Below are positions 16,468 through 24,756 of a stretch of 64,000 nt of DNA, piece by piece. The notes under the pieces are model-generated. The model saw only the letters and a program-made list of their open reading frames with translations, did no database searches and was not told where the DNA came from. A program made the translations under genes and the position numbers. The DNA comes from Roseibium aggregatum (GTDB lineage: Bacteria > Pseudomonadota > Alphaproteobacteria > Rhizobiales > Stappiaceae). Every line of letters starts with the position of its first letter. The stretch's first letter is position 1. The DNA lies in the NCBI RefSeq assembly GCF_014692675.1, contig NZ_JABFCZ010000007.1:156636-220635 (forward strand), in the 5' to 3' direction.

Positions 16468-19400
16468 TTGGACAACCAGCTGCAGACCTTCGTAGAGCTC
16501 AGCACGCTTCCGGCACTGGCGGAGCTGGCCGGCGATGCGCGCGCGGCCTGGGTCTGGTCGGCTGACGGTTCGCGGATCCTGTGGGCGAACGCGGCCGGAG
16601 CGTCTTTCTTTTCCGTGCGGGGGATTGGCGGGTTCTCGAGGTTGAGCGGTCTGGCGCGCTCGCCCGCGCGGCCGCACATCGCCCGCATTGCCACCTCCGG
16701 CGACACGGAGCGCATGAGCATCGACCGGCTGCGGTTCTACCGGGGCCTGCGCGTCCTGCTTCTGACCTGCCAGTGCCAGCGGCTGGTGCTGCCGGACGGG
16801 CATGACGCCGCCCTGATCGTCTGCGGCGACAAGGGCCTGGCGCTGACCGAACCGCCCTTCCCGGCGTTTCTGGACCTCCTGGCAGGAAACGACCGGAGCG
16901 CCTTCCTGATCGAACCGGACGGCGCTGTCGGCGCCCGTTGCGGCGATCTGGCCGGTGCGCCGGAAACAGCTCCGCTCGAAGGCTCTGAAACCGTCCGCTT
17001 TGCGCCGGTGCAGATGGAGGACGGCTATCACGACGCCGCCGTCTTCCGCCTCGACCCGTCACGCACGCTCGCGCTTGTCGAAAACGAAGTCCTGGAAGAT
17101 ATGCCTGTCGAGGAGGCCGAAGCATCCGAACAGGCCGCGCCTTTGCCCGAAGAGGCCGCAACTGACACCGGCGCGGATGAGGCCCAGGAGCCCACTGGCA
17201 ACCGGGATCTCTGGGTCCGGGCCCAGGACGTTCTGGAAGACGAGACAGACGACAACGACGGCGAAGAAGACGGCGACTACGCCGGAGAGGCGGTAGCGGA
17301 AGCTGCAGAAGTCGTCCCGGCAGAACCTGCTGCCGAACCGGTAACGGAACCGCCTGCGGCGCCCGAACCCGCGGCGGTCGCGACGAACGACGACGGCTTT
17401 CAGTTTGTTGCCCGGCGCAGGCCGGTGCGTTTCGCCTGGCAGATGGATATCGACCAGCGCGTCACCTTCATTTCCGACGAATTCGCCGAAACGATGGGAC
17501 CGGCGGCGGCCGACATCGTCGGCAGAACCTGGGCGGAAATCGCGGAAAGCTTCGGCATCGACCGGAACGGCAAGATCGCCAGGGCGCTCGACCGGCGCGA
17601 TACCTGGAGCTGCAAGACCGTCAACTGGCCCGTATCCGGCGCAGCACTGAGGGTTCCCGTCGACATGGCGGCCCTGCCCGCCTTCAACCGGGACCGGGCC
17701 TTCGAAGGCTATCGCGGTTTCGGTGTCTGCCGGAGTGCGGACGTCATCGAGGATCCGGACGGTCCGTTGCTGCCGGCCTCCCTGCCGGTTGCGGACGCAT
17801 TGCCGGAAGCCCCGGCAGTCGAAGCGGAAGCACCGCTTCCCAGCGTAGCCGAGAGCATCGAGCCGGAAGCTGAAACGCCCGAAGTTGAAGCGCCTGAAGT
17901 TGAAGTTCCGGAGATCGAAACCCCGGAAGCCGAAGCTGAAATTCCGTCTGCTGTGGAACCGGAGACCCCGGAAGAAGAACCGGCCGCGGAGGCGGAAGAA
18001 CCCTCCGAGGAACCGGCAGAAGAAATCGAGGCTGTCGTTCCACAGGCTGCGAAGCCCGACGCCTTTTCCGGAGAAAACTCGCTCGGCTCCAGTGTTGCCG
18101 CCATTGTCGAAGGGCTGACGCCCCGGGCGGAGGAGACACAGGCGGAGGAGACGCAGGCGGAAACGCCGGAAGCGGAAGAACCGGAAGCCGCAACCGTCCA
18201 GGACAATGAAGAAGCGCCTCAAGACGAGGACGCGGTTGAAGCCGAGGGCGAAGAAACCGCTGAAGAGGTTGAAGGCGCCCCGGCGCAAGTGGCTGAGGAA
18301 GAGAGCCCGGCGGAACCCGTAGAGGCCGCTTCGGAGGAGGTCGTTCCGAACTACAAATGGGACGAAACGCCCTCCGAACCCGCAACCGACAGCGAGCCGC
18401 AGGGCATTTCCGGCCCCGCGCCGCTAAAGCCGGCTGAAATCGAAACCGCGGTCAAGACCCTTGCCAAGTCCTACGACCAGAAGCGCAAGCAGATGTCCGA
18501 CGTCAGCCGCTTCGCCATCGAGGATGAAACGCCGTCTCTGGAGCCGGAACCGACCGCCACTGCAGACGAAGAGCCGGCCGAACCGGTTGCCGAACCTTCT
18601 GAAAACGTCGGCGTGGACCTGACCGGGGACATCGAGGCCAGGACCGAAGCCGACGAGGAACGTGAGTTCTTCGATGAAACGGCGGCCTTCAAGGAGGTCG
18701 AACTCGATCTGGGCCTCGAAGAGGAAAAGCCCGCAAAGGAAAAGGGGACGTCCGCGCAGCTGACCCTGGTCACCGGCGACGGGCCGGCGAAGGAGACGCC
18801 GGGTCCCGCGGCTCCGTCCGCTCCGGTTCCGGACGGCGACGACAAGGTGGTTCGCCTCACCGGCCGCAGCAAGCCGCGCCTGGTGCCGGTTGACACCTCG
18901 CGCCTGTCCAAACCGGAACGGGAGGCTTTCCGCAAGATCGCGGAGGCTCTGGGCGCGCGGCTCGAAGGCGACTTCGACGAGGAAGGCCCTGCCGAGGAAG
19001 CCGAAGCGCTGGAAACGGCGGCGGGACCGACCGCGGAACGTCAGGCCGGTCCGATTCATCCGCGCCTGCTCGACCGCCTGCCGATCGGCATCGCCATCGC
19101 AAGCGACCGCGAGGTGCTCTACGCCAACGACACGCTCCTCGATCTTCTGGGCTACCCGAACCTGGCCGCGCTTGGCGAGGCCGGCGGACTGGAAGCCGTC
19201 TTCGCCGACCACACGGAAGACAACCTGCCCGATGCGGAAGGCATGGACGGCGTTGTCGACGGCATGCTGAAGGTCCGGCTTGCCGGCGGCGGATCCCGGG
19301 CCGTCGACGCGCGCATGCATTCCGTTCCCTGGAACGGCGGACGCGGCCTGATGATTTCCATTACCGAGCGCCCCAAGTCGCCGGCAGCGCCGGCACCCGT

Positions 19401-20559
19401 GGCCGTTCCGGAAGAGCCGACGCAGGAACTTCAAAAGGCGCAGGCCCTGATCGCCGAGATGGACACCATCCTGGAGACGGCAACGGACGGCGTCCTTGTC
19501 ATCGACGCCCACGGCACGATCACGAAGGCGAACCGCTCGGCCGAAGCACTGTTCGGCGCAAGCCGAACCGACATCGAAGGCGCGCCGCTTACCGACTATC
19601 TGGCCCCGGAAAGTCACCGCGCGGCCCTGGACTACCTAGACGGGCTGGCGCGCAACGGCGTGGCGAGCATTCTCAACGACGGCCGCGAGGTTCTGGGACG
19701 GGTGTCGAGCGGCGGGCTGATCCCGCTGTTCATGACCATCGGCCGGATCACGTCCGGCAACGGCGATGCCAAGTTCTGCGCGGTGCTGCGCGACATCACC
19801 CACTGGAAAAAGGCCGAGGAAGAACTCACCGAAGCCAAGCGCCAGGCGGAAAACGCCAGTTCGCAGAAATCGGATTTTCTCGCCAAGATCAGCCACGAGA
19901 TCCGCACCCCGCTGAACGCCATCATCGGCTTTTCCGAAGTCATGATGGAAGAACGTTTCGGCGCGATCGGCAACGATCGCTACAAGGAATACCTGAAGGA
20001 CATCCGCACCTCGGGCTCGCATATCATGAGCCTGATCAACGACCTTCTGGACCTGTCCAAGATCGAGGCCGGCAAGCTGGATCTCCGGTTCTCCGCCGTA
20101 TCGGCCAATGACGTCATCAACGAATGCGTCGCGCTGATGCAGCCGCAGGCGAACCGGGAACGGGTGATCATCCGCGCCAGCCTGCCGGATTCGGTGCCGA
20201 GCGTGGTCGCCGACCCCCGGTCCATGCGCCAGATCGTGCTCAATCTGCTTTCCAACGCCATCAAGTTCAACAAGTCGGGCGGACAGGTCATCGTGTCCAC
20301 CGCGCTGGAGGATTCCGGCGAGGTTTACCTGCGCGTCCGCGACACGGGAACCGGCATGTCGGCCAAGGATCTGGCGGCAGCGCTGGAACCGTTCCGACAG
20401 GTTCACACCGCGCGCCACGGCGGCGGCACCGGGCTGGGCCTGCCGCTAACCAAGGCGCTGGTGGAGGCGAACCGGGCGAGCTTCCACATCGATTCCACAC
20501 CGGGTCAGGGAACCCTGGTGGAAATCTCCTTCCCGTCCCAGCGCGTGCTCGCCGAATAG
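16468..20559 (+). CDS. Large PAS-domain sensor histidine kinase (PdhS/DivJ/PleC-like) with long acidic linker
   Basis: A 1363-residue cytoplasmic kinase with no obvious membrane segments. It has an N-terminal folded part (1-200), a PAS-like domain (about 310-425), an enormous Glu/Pro/Ala-rich disordered stretch (about 440-860) with ETPEVEAPEVEVPE-type repeats, two more PAS-like segments (about 865-970 and 995-1120) and a kinase core. His1143 is in KISHEIRTPLNAIIGFSE, Asn1263 in LLSNAIKF, and the G-boxes are RDTGTGMS and GGTGLGLPLTKAL. The H-box and LKDIRTSGSHIMSLINDLLD resemble the alphaproteobacterial DivJ/PleC/PdhS kinases of the DivK-CtrA cell-cycle pathway. TTG start at normal spacing from GGAG. 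A DUF4336 gene follows by 9 bases. Confidence 0.85.
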   Translation: MDNQLQTFVELSTLPALAELAGDARAAWVWSADGSRILWANAAGASFFSVRGIGGFSRLSGLARSPARPHIARIATSGDTERMSIDRLRFYRGLRVLLLTCQCQRLVLPDGHDAALIVCGDKGLALTEPPFPAFLDLLAGNDRSAFLIEPDGAVGARCGDLAGAPETAPLEGSETVRFAPVQMEDGYHDAAVFRLDPSRTLALVENEVLEDMPVEEAEASEQAAPLPEEAATDTGADEAQEPTGNRDLWVRAQDVLEDETDDNDGEEDGDYAGEAVAEAAEVVPAEPAAEPVTEPPAAPEPAAVATNDDGFQFVARRRPVRFAWQMDIDQRVTFISDEFAETMGPAAADIVGRTWAEIAESFGIDRNGKIARALDRRDTWSCKTVNWPVSGAALRVPVDMAALPAFNRDRAFEGYRGFGVCRSADVIEDPDGPLLPASLPVADALPEAPAVEAEAPLPSVAESIEPEAETPEVEAPEVEVPEIETPEAEAEIPSAVEPETPEEEPAAEAEEPSEEPAEEIEAVVPQAAKPDAFSGENSLGSSVAAIVEGLTPRAEETQAEETQAETPEAEEPEAATVQDNEEAPQDEDAVEAEGEETAEEVEGAPAQVAEEESPAEPVEAASEEVVPNYKWDETPSEPATDSEPQGISGPAPLKPAEIETAVKTLAKSYDQKRKQMSDVSRFAIEDETPSLEPEPTATADEEPAEPVAEPSENVGVDLTGDIEARTEADEEREFFDETAAFKEVELDLGLEEEKPAKEKGTSAQLTLVTGDGPAKETPGPAAPSAPVPDGDDKVVRLTGRSKPRLVPVDTSRLSKPEREAFRKIAEALGARLEGDFDEEGPAEEAEALETAAGPTAERQAGPIHPRLLDRLPIGIAIASDREVLYANDTLLDLLGYPNLAALGEAGGLEAVFADHTEDNLPDAEGMDGVVDGMLKVRLAGGGSRAVDARMHSVPWNGGRGLMISITERPKSPAAPAPVAVPEEPTQELQKAQALIAEMDTILETATDGVLVIDAHGTITKANRSAEALFGASRTDIEGAPLTDYLAPESHRAALDYLDGLARNGVASILNDGREVLGRVSSGGLIPLFMTIGRITSGNGDAKFCAVLRDITHWKKAEEELTEAKRQAENASSQKSDFLAKISHEIRTPLNAIIGFSEVMMEERFGAIGNDRYKEYLKDIRTSGSHIMSLINDLLDLSKIEAGKLDLRFSAVSANDVINECVALMQPQANRERVIIRASLPDSVPSVVADPRSMRQIVLNLLSNAIKFNKSGGQVIVSTALEDSGEVYLRVRDTGTGMSAKDLAAALEPFRQVHTARHGGGTGLGLPLTKALVEANRASFHIDSTPGQGTLVEISFPSQRVLAE

Positions 20560-20568
20560 GAGGATTGA

Positions 20569-21270
20569 ATGTCCCCCCTGATCCAAGTCGACACCGACAT
20601 CTGGATTGCGGAGGGCGACATCGTCTCCTTCTACGGTTTTCCCTATCCGACCCGGTCGGTCATCGTCCGTCTGCCTGACGGAACCTTGTGGATCTGGTCG
20701 CCGATCAGGCTGACGGAGGACCTGCGCGACGCCGTAACCGCACTCGGCACGCCGCGTCATCTCGTCAGCCCGAACAAGATCCACCACCTTTATCTGCAGG
20801 ACTGGGCCGCGGAATGGCCGGACGCGCTGCTCTGGGGCCCGAAGACGACCATCGACAAACGGCAGGATCTGCAATTCCAGAAAGCCCTTGCCAAAGTGGT
20901 GCCGGAGAGCTGGCAGGGCGTGATCGACATGGTCCGTTTCACCGGCTCGTTCTTCATGGATGAACTGGTGTTTTTCCACCGCCCGTCACGGACCGTCATC
21001 CTCGCCGACCTTTCGGAGAATTTCAGCGAGGACTTCCTGCTCCGGCACTGGAAGCCCTGGCAGGTCTGGATCGCCCGGCGCTGGGGCATCACGACGGCCA
21101 GGGGCTATGCGCCGCTGGAATGGCGGCTGTCGTTCACCGACCGGGTCAAGGCCCGGGCCGCGCGCGAGCGGATGCTCGCATGGAACCCGGAACGGGTGAT
21201 CATGGCCCATGGCGAATGGCAGAAGACCGGCGGGCAGGCCTATCTGAAACGGGCATTCAACTGGATCTGA
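20569..21270 (+). CDS. DUF4336 domain protein
   Basis: Protein of 233 residues resembling DUF4336 proteins, which look like remnants of the metallo-beta-lactamase fold. LVSPNKIHHLYLQDW and the final VIMAHGEW are the recognisable blocks. Catalytic activity is uncertain. It has an AGGAGG ribosome site and sits 9 bases after the kinase, so the two are probably co-transcribed; whether that reflects a shared function is unknown. A terminator follows. Confidence 0.85.
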   Translation: MSPLIQVDTDIWIAEGDIVSFYGFPYPTRSVIVRLPDGTLWIWSPIRLTEDLRDAVTALGTPRHLVSPNKIHHLYLQDWAAEWPDALLWGPKTTIDKRQDLQFQKALAKVVPESWQGVIDMVRFTGSFFMDELVFFHRPSRTVILADLSENFSEDFLLRHWKPWQVWIARRWGITTARGYAPLEWRLSFTDRVKARAARERMLAWNPERVIMAHGEWQKTGGQAYLKRAFNWI

Positions 21271-21287
21271 GCCGCTTCGGAGATTTA

Positions 21288-21317
21288 AACAGGAGTGTCA
21301 AACTCCTGTTTTTATTT
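21288..21317 (+). terminator. Rho-independent terminator after DUF4336 gene
   Basis: AACAGGAGT and ACTCCTGTT pair perfectly around 5 bases and are followed by TTTATTTAT. A similar unpaired copy of the block (GGAGTCTGATACTCCTG) lies about 30 bases on. Confidence 0.88.
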
Positions 21318-21353
21318 ATAAATCCCGAAAACCGGAGTCTGATACTCCTGTTA

Positions 21354-21372
21354 GTTTTGAATCATTCTAAAC
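21354..21372. promoter_or_regulatory. Irr-type iron control element (ICE-like) before fbpA
   Basis: GTTTTGAATCATTCTAAAC is a 19-base palindrome with one mismatch and agrees with the Irr motif TTTAGAA-N3-TTCTAAA at all but one position. It lies 206 bases before the start of the ferric-binding protein gene, consistent with iron control. Confidence 0.65.
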
Positions 21373-21577
21373 TATTGATTTTAATGGGCTTATTGACTTC
21401 TCGCCCGCCTCAGCCCATATTCCCGACGGCCAGATTATCAACGCGCATCCGACCGGGGGGCTGCGGCTGCGCAAGGAACATCCCGCGTTCATCCGAACCC
21501 AGGATGTTCCAAAACCTGTAAACCGATCAACCTTGGGCATCCGACCGGATGTCCGTTGATCTTGTGAGAAGACGAAG

Positions 21578-22621
21578 ATGAACAAGACCCTGTGTGCAAT
21601 TTCGGGTGCAGTCGCCCTTGCCTCTACTTTCTTTTCGGCCGCACCGGCGCTCGCCGACGGCGAGGTCAATATCTATTCCTATCGCCAGCCGTTCCTGATC
21701 CAGCCGCTCCTCGACGCCTTCACCGAGAAGACCGGCATCAAGACGAATGTGGTCTTTTCCTCAAAGGGCCTGGGTCAACGGATCGCCGCGGAAGGCGAAA
21801 ACTCTCCTGCCGACGTCATGATGACCGTCGATATCGGCCGCCTGGACGGCGCCAGGGATCTCGGCATCGCCGCGCCGATTGAATCCACCGTGGTGTCGAC
21901 GAATATCCCCGCCGAGTTCCGCGATCCCGACGGTATGTGGGTCGGCCTGACCAGCCGCGCGCGTGTGATTTACGCGTCGAAGGACCGAGTCGATCAAACG
22001 GCGATCACCTATGAGGAACTGGCCGATCCGAAATGGAAGGGCCGCATCTGCACCCGCTCCGGTCAGCATGACTACACGATCGGCCTGATCGCTTCGATGA
22101 TCGCCCATCACGGCGAAGCGGATACGGAAAAATGGCTGGAGGCCGTTCGGGACAACCTGGCCCGCAAGCCGGCCGGGAACGACCGCGCCCAGGTGAAATC
22201 CATTTATGCCGGCGAATGCGACATCGCACTCGGCAACACCTATTACATGGGCAAGATGGAAACCAACGATAAGGAACCGGAACAGAAAGAATGGGCGGCC
22301 TCGGTACGGATCCTCTTCCCGAATTCGGAAGACCGCGGCAGCCACGTGAACCTGTCGGGCGTGGTCCTGATGAAACACGCGCCGAACAAGGACAACGCCC
22401 TGAAGCTGATCGAATTCCTGACCTCACACGATGCGCAGGAAATCTATGCGGAAACCAACTTCGAATATCCGGTCACGCCGGGCGTTGCCGTCTCCGACCG
22501 GGTCAAGGCCTGGGGAACGCTAAAGCCGGACAGCATGCCGCTCAGCGACGTCGCCAAATACCGCAAGGCCGCCAGCGAGATGGTCGACCGCGTCCGCTTC
22601 GACGACGGCCCGGCAACCTGA
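21578..22621 (+). CDS. fbpA: Ferric iron ABC transporter, periplasmic binding protein
   Basis: Periplasmic iron-binding protein of 347 residues. A signal peptide ends near ALADGEVN (about residue 26). The mature protein begins GEVNIYSYRQPFLIQ, typical of FbpA/FutA/AfuA, and retains LGNTYYMGKM, the C-terminal tyrosine region that coordinates Fe(III). It delivers ferric ion to the FbpB permease. Codon use and context are ordinary. Regulation by iron is supported by the ICE-like palindrome upstream. A terminator separates it from the permease gene, which would favour excess binding protein. Confidence 0.92.
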   Translation: MNKTLCAISGAVALASTFFSAAPALADGEVNIYSYRQPFLIQPLLDAFTEKTGIKTNVVFSSKGLGQRIAAEGENSPADVMMTVDIGRLDGARDLGIAAPIESTVVSTNIPAEFRDPDGMWVGLTSRARVIYASKDRVDQTAITYEELADPKWKGRICTRSGQHDYTIGLIASMIAHHGEADTEKWLEAVRDNLARKPAGNDRAQVKSIYAGECDIALGNTYYMGKMETNDKEPEQKEWAASVRILFPNSEDRGSHVNLSGVVLMKHAPNKDNALKLIEFLTSHDAQEIYAETNFEYPVTPGVAVSDRVKAWGTLKPDSMPLSDVAKYRKAASEMVDRVRFDDGPAT

Positions 22622-22643
22622 CCATCGGGTCTCCGTTTTGAAA

Positions 22644-22672
22644 AAGGCGCCGTGCAGGGCACGGCGCCTTTT
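22644..22672 (+). terminator. Terminator/attenuator between fbpA and fbpB
   Basis: AAGGCGCCGTG pairs with CACGGCGCCTT around 5 bases, followed by TTGCATTT. Located in the 125-base gap, it may lower expression of the permease relative to the binding protein. Confidence 0.85.
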
Positions 22673-22746
22673 GCATTTCCGTAGCAGGCCCGCTAACTAG
22701 GCTTAAGCAAAAGAAATCCATCGGTGCAGCCGGAGACTGACGGCCC

Positions 22747-24447
22747 TTGACAACATCCCTCTCCGAACGCGGCTGGCAATTCGGTGCGATCGCGGTGGCG
22801 GCCCTGGTTCTCCTGCCATTGGCCTCCATCATCTGGATCGCGCTCACGCCGACCGGCGACGTCTGGGGTCACCTGCTGGAGACCGTTCTGCCGCGCTCGC
22901 TGTGGACGACCGTGCTCCTGATGGCGGGCGTGGGGCTGACGACGGCGGCAACCGGCATCGGCACGGCCTGGCTCACGACCATGTGCCGGTTTCCCGGGCA
23001 CAGGCTGATGGACTGGTTTCTTTTAATCCCGCTTGCCGTGCCGACCTACATCATCGCCTTCGCCTATGTGGAGGTGCTCGACTATACCGGACCGGTCCAG
23101 TCGGCCATCCGTGCCCTATTCGGCTTCAAGACGTCCCGGGACTACTGGTTTCCCGAAATCCGCTCCCTTGGCGGCGCCATATTCGTCATGGGATCGGTGC
23201 TCTATCCTTATGTCTACCTGACGACGCGGGCGAGCTTCCTCATCCAGTCCGCCTCGATACTCGACGTGTCGCGCACGCTCGGCGCCTCGCCTTTCCGGCT
23301 GTTTTTCCGCATCGCCTTGCCGCTCGCCCGTCCGGCGGCGGCCGTCGGTGTCTCGCTTGCCCTGATGGAATGCCTCAACGATATCGGCGCGGTGACGTTT
23401 TTCGGCGTCAAGACCCTGACCTTTTCCGTCTATGACACCTGGCTCAACCGGTCGAGCCTCGGCGGCGCGGCCCAGCTGGCGCTCGCCATGCTGGTTATGG
23501 TCTTCGCACTCCTGTGGGTGGAACGGTTCGGCCGGCGCAAGCAGCGCTTCGACCAGGGCAGCAGCAAGCACCGCCAGCCCGCCCGCTTCGATCTGACCGG
23601 TTGGCGGGCGGCGGGTGCGTTCCTGCTCTGCTTTCTGCCCGTTTTGGCCGGGTTCATCGTTCCGGGGCTGCTGCTGGCGGACCGCGCCAGCCGGCGGCTG
23701 GACGACCTCTTCGGCGATACGTTCCTCAGCGCCATGTGGAACAGCCTCAGCCTGGCTCTCATCGCGTCGGTGATGACGGTCATCGTCAGTGTGGCGCTTG
23801 CCTATTCCTTGCGGCTGAAGAATGTGCCCGTTCTGCGCTTCGGCGTGCGGCTCGCCGCCATCGGCTACGCCATTCCGGGCACGGTGCTGGCAGTCGGCAT
23901 TCTGGTGCCGCTGGCGGCCCTCGACAATTTCGTCGACGCGCAGATGAAAACCCTGTTCGGGATCGGCACCGGGCTGTTGCTGCTGGGTAGCGGCACCGGG
24001 CTGATCTACGCCTATATGGTCCGTTTCCTCGCCGTCTCCTACGGCCAGGTCGAGGGCGGGTTCGGCAAGATCTCGCCCCATCTCGACATGGCCGCCAGAA
24101 CGCTGGGACGGACCGCGACCAAAACGCTCACGCAGATCCATCTGCCGATCATCCGTCCGGTGCTGCTGTCGGCGCTGCTTTTGACGTTCGTCGATTGCAT
24201 GAAGGAACTGCCGGCGACGATCCTGCTCAGGCCGTTCAACTTCGAAACCCTGGCGACCACAGTGTTCGAGGCCGCCTCGCGGGAAGCCTTCGAGGACGCG
24301 GCCCTGCCGTCGCTCGCCATCGTCCTGGTCGGCCTTCTGCCTGTGATTTATCTGGCGCGTACAAGCGCCTCGTCGTTCAGAACCAGGATTTCCCGGCGCG
24401 AACGCGCCCCAGGGCACGGCCCCCTAAATTCGGATGGAATGGCATGA
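22747..24447 (+). CDS. fbpB: Ferric iron ABC transporter, fused two-domain permease
   Basis: Integral inner-membrane permease of 566 residues with two BPD_transp_1 domains in tandem (about 55-270 and 330-545) and about twelve helices, the FbpB arrangement. Each half has an EAA-type loop (DVSRTLGASPFRLF and MAARTLGRTATKTL) that contacts the ATPase. TTG start. No fbpC ATPase follows; the next gene is ftsH, so the ATPase must be encoded elsewhere. The last codons (GHGPLNSDGMA) lie within one arm of a long inverted repeat, so the natural C-terminus may have been replaced by the element's sequence. Confidence 0.9.
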   Translation: MTTSLSERGWQFGAIAVAALVLLPLASIIWIALTPTGDVWGHLLETVLPRSLWTTVLLMAGVGLTTAATGIGTAWLTTMCRFPGHRLMDWFLLIPLAVPTYIIAFAYVEVLDYTGPVQSAIRALFGFKTSRDYWFPEIRSLGGAIFVMGSVLYPYVYLTTRASFLIQSASILDVSRTLGASPFRLFFRIALPLARPAAAVGVSLALMECLNDIGAVTFFGVKTLTFSVYDTWLNRSSLGGAAQLALAMLVMVFALLWVERFGRRKQRFDQGSSKHRQPARFDLTGWRAAGAFLLCFLPVLAGFIVPGLLLADRASRRLDDLFGDTFLSAMWNSLSLALIASVMTVIVSVALAYSLRLKNVPVLRFGVRLAAIGYAIPGTVLAVGILVPLAALDNFVDAQMKTLFGIGTGLLLLGSGTGLIYAYMVRFLAVSYGQVEGGFGKISPHLDMAARTLGRTATKTLTQIHLPIIRPVLLSALLLTFVDCMKELPATILLRPFNFETLATTVFEAASREAFEDAALPSLAIVLVGLLPVIYLARTSASSFRTRISRRERAPGHGPLNSDGMA

Positions 24448-24678
24448 GAAATGGCGAAACATCGCGAGGAAGGGCGCGCGGAGCGGGCTTATTGCCCGGT
24501 CAAGCGCTCTAACACTGCGAGGTGAAGCCATTTCCATGTCCTTCGGATTTGACCGGATTGCTCCTCCTCTGCGTCGCGAAAGGTTTGAAAATGAACCACA
24601 TTTCCTGCACTTTCGCTCCTTGACAAGGAGCAATCCGCCTCAAACCATGCCATCCGAATTTAGCGGGCCGCGCCCTGG
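24409..24678. repeat. Nested long inverted-repeat segment between fbpB and ftsH
   Basis: The outer arms are 24409-24446 and 24646-24678; both contain CTAAATTCGGATGG and a CCAGGGC end, with a small 3-5 base indel. Inside is a perfect 11-bp inverted pair, GGATTGCTCCT at 24555 and AGGAGCAATCC at 24626. The segment has no credible gene. It could be a MITE-like element inserted at the 3' end of fbpB or a large structured leader for ftsH. No clear target-site duplication was seen. Confidence 0.6.
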
Positions 24679-24756
24679 CATCGTGAGTACGGCAAAGGCG
24701 TTATTGACAAGCGGCGGCGTCCGTTCCTCTATCGGAACGGACCCAGGAGCGAACCG

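Noticed and set aside
17059..18288. A Phe/Arg-rich 409-residue antisense frame in the kinase gene
   Set aside because: A mirror of the acidic Glu/Pro repeats of the kinase on the opposite strand; nonsense composition.
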